A stretch of 12,463 bases of DNA. Origin: an uncultured Methylococcaceae bacterium (GTDB taxonomy: Bacteria; Pseudomonadota; Gammaproteobacteria; Methylococcales; Methylomonadaceae). The translations under genes and the position numbers were made by a program. The stretch lies in contig CAIUYS010000359.1 in assembly GCA_903903365.1 (NCBI GenBank), positions 1 to 12,463 on the forward strand. The letters run 5' to 3'. Positions 10,820 to 12,463 of the stretch are shown here, in pieces (position 1 is the first letter of the stretch; each line of letters begins with the position of its first letter). The notes below the pieces were generated by a model. The model worked only from the letters and a program-made list of their open reading frames with translations, searched no databases and was not told where the DNA came from.

Positions 10820-12319
10820 CTAATGCAGCGCTGTGTCATTGTCTAAATCATTAAACAGATCGGCATAAATGGCTTCAGCGCGATTTAAATCATCGGTGTG
10901 AATAGGCTGGAGAGTGCCTGTTCTTTTTTTTACACTGATTTTGCCTTGACTGCCAATAAGTAAGTTGGCAATTAACCCCAGATCCTTTTCTGGCAGGTCA
11001 AGCGATTCGTTTAAATGCTCCATGAGTCGATCAAACTGTTGAAGTTTCTCAAGTTCATCCGGAATTAATTCGACAGCCACTTTTCTGGAAACATCAGACA
11101 AATAGTGCGCATGCGCATCGAAACACAAATGCCGATAGAGTTCGGCTGTGTCATTTAGTACCGTTACCGAATAATTATCCAGCAATTCAAAGTGGACCGA
11201 TTTCATGATGAGGCGGGAGGTTTCGCTTAATAGCCGATAATAGCCACCGATGTCTTTTAGAATACCTGAAGACAAGGGTAGTGCACATTGCTGATCAATG
11301 ACTTTGTCGCGGTAGAGCGTGTCCTGCATGATATAGCGACTTAACCGCCCATTGCCATCCATGAAGGGATGAATATAGACAAAACTTGATGACAAGGCCG
11401 CTGCTTTGGCAATGGCTGGCATGTCCGAGCTTAACACGCGCTCCCTTAACGTAAACCAGTGACCCATTAAGTTATGCGCATCGCCAGGCTTTGGCGGCAC
11501 ATAATTGACAGAGGCATATCCGCGACCGCTTTTTCCTAAATAATTTTGCTGGTAGCGGTAATCAAATTCTTGGTAATGCTTGTCTTTAATGATGTTAAGC
11601 GTGGCAATGAGTTTTTCTTTGGTAAGATCATCGTGATTAATGGACTCCAACGCAAACATGAACTTCATTTGTTTGCCTGGCGTAAGCGTTTCGGCCTCAA
11701 TCTCATTAGTCGACTTGGTCTCCAGTGCAATCAGGTAATGCGTTGCCCTTGCCAATAGTTCCATTGAATGATGCGCCAAAGGTTTTCGCGCCAAGTCACA
11801 AAGCTCATCATTTCCGATTAGGCCTGCATTACGCGTCATAAGCGCCGAGAGCCAGCCATTGCCAACCAGATTGTTGTTCACGCGAAATTTTCTCTCGCGC
11901 TGCGGAGGCGCGACATAATAGCGCTTGGCATCAACGGCATCGACATAGTTTCCGGTGGACAGATCAGGCACCTCCAATGTCTGATAGGTCAACAATTCGA
12001 AATAAAATCCCATCAGCCGATTGTACTTGCTGGTTGGATTGGCGTGTAACGCCTGCTCTATTTCGGATTTTACGGTTTTTTGCAGAAACACTGCTGTTAG
12101 ACAAGACAGATTGAGCGACTCGTATTTAAGTGCAAAGGTTAGGTAATCAACAGTAGTATCGTTATGAGGGCGATAGGAGACAGGGTAGAACTGGCTGGAA
12201 GCCTCTTTATTGATGCATGAAATTTTGGCGCTACAGCAAACAACAGCTAGGTATTGATGTGGAAGTGAAAAATGCTCAATGAGCCAAGCGTAACCTAATG
12301 GGTTTGAAGAGACAGGCAT
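10820..12319 (-). CDS. Fic-domain protein, probable protein AMP-transferase
   Basis: A 499-aa Fic protein that probably transfers AMP from ATP to target hydroxyls. The Fic core is at about residues 225-350. The catalytic motif H317PFMDGNGRLSR328 matches HPFx(D/E)GNGRxxR fully, and the preceding SSSFVYI and flap region (YVPPKPGDAHNLM) are typical. Upstream, T204NEIEA209 resembles the class II inhibitory helix (S/T)xxxE(G/N), with E208 as the likely auto-inhibitory glutamate and Ala in place of Gly/Asn. The N-terminal 190 residues match the long N-terminus of roughly 500-aa Fic enzymes. The C-terminal segment (LGLIANLLIGSQGKISVKKR) may be a winged-helix-like end. I chose ATG at 12319 because AAGGTG lies six bases upstream; a GTG at 12328 is part of that ribosome-binding site. 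Targets are unknown. Confidence 0.92.
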   Translation of the reverse strand: MPVSSNPLGYAWLIEHFSLPHQYLAVVCCSAKISCINKEASSQFYPVSYRPHNDTTVDYLTFALKYESLNLSCLTAVFLQKTVKSEIEQALHANPTSKYNRLMGFYFELLTYQTLEVPDLSTGNYVDAVDAKRYYVAPPQRERKFRVNNNLVGNGWLSALMTRNAGLIGNDELCDLARKPLAHHSMELLARATHYLIALETKSTNEIEAETLTPGKQMKFMFALESINHDDLTKEKLIATLNIIKDKHYQEFDYRYQQNYLGKSGRGYASVNYVPPKPGDAHNLMGHWFTLRERVLSSDMPAIAKAAALSSSFVYIHPFMDGNGRLSRYIMQDTLYRDKVIDQQCALPLSSGILKDIGGYYRLLSETSRLIMKSVHFELLDNYSVTVLNDTAELYRHLCFDAHAHYLSDVSRKVAVELIPDELEKLQQFDRLMEHLNESLDLPEKDLGLIANLLIGSQGKISVKKRTGTLQPIHTDDLNRAEAIYADLFNDLDNDTALH

Positions 12320-12345
12320 CACGATCACCTTTATATTTAAAATTA

Positions 12346-12351
12346 ATTATA
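12346..12351 (-). promoter_or_regulatory. Putative -10 box of the Fic gene promoter
   Basis: A perfect TATAAT on the minus strand (12351-12346) lies 26 bases before the ATG, in an AT-rich region. The hexamer 17 bases upstream is TTTCAA, a poor -35, so the promoter may be weak or use an activator. The start of transcription would fall close to the ribosome-binding site. Confidence 0.45.
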
Positions 12352-12463
12352 GTGTAGCTCACCGTGTGTTGAAACGCTTATTTTTATTTAAATTTGATTA
12401 TTTTAAAAGTTATTTCGTATAAAAACGATTACAAAATGACTATTGAGCGGTAGATTAGGTGCG

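Noticed and set aside
12320..12328. GTG at 12328 as the start of the Fic gene
   Set aside because: It overlaps the AAGGTG ribosome-binding site that is correctly spaced for the ATG at 12319.

Overview
The window looks like an accessory or genome-plasticity region of a gammaproteobacterium. The main grounds are the HU and IHF-alpha proteins, a DinJ-type antitoxin and a YecA/UPF0149 SEC-C protein. No gene fixes the genus, and a plasmid, integrative element or chromosomal island are all possible. There are no rRNA, tRNA or CRISPR signals.

Layout. Positions 1-451 (minus strand) hold a DinJ/YafQ-like toxin-antitoxin module with its promoter and two tandem palindromic operators; the toxin gene runs off the left edge. 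Positions 557-866 are a 310-bp non-coding block bounded by near-perfect 25-bp inverted repeats, which looks like a MITE or a decayed insertion sequence. Positions 1171-1815 encode two nucleoid-type DNA-bending proteins, HU and then IHF-alpha, separated by a very strong hairpin. A YecA-like SEC-C protein follows (2093-2824), then a hexanucleotide tandem repeat (3001-3052) and a truncated shikimate-kinase-like P-loop fragment (3190-3318). Positions 3376-6744 form a two-gene operon: an unrecognised 307-aa protein and a RecD2-type helicase carrying roughly 100 extra residues. Next come two overlapping small genes of unknown function (6909-7485) and about 430 bp of probable debris.

Everything from 7914 to the right edge is on the minus strand. 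It contains a secreted four-cysteine protein, a secreted aspartic-protease-like protein with two DTG motifs, a 160-aa protein that resembles a diverged macro domain and is followed by an integron attC-like site, and a Fic-domain (AMP-transferase) protein.

How the genes may work together. The window mixes DNA-architecture and DNA-processing genes (HU, IHF-alpha, RecD2) with stress or conflict modules (toxin-antitoxin, Fic, possible macro domain). Interspersed are broken genes, inverted-repeat elements and an attC-like site, the pattern expected where genes are repeatedly gained and lost. The most promising items for follow-up are the orphan attC-like cassette with its macro-like protein, the 307-aa/RecD2 operon, and the 310-bp inverted-repeat element. 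All functional links between neighbours are inferred from position and similarity recalled from memory; no database search was possible.
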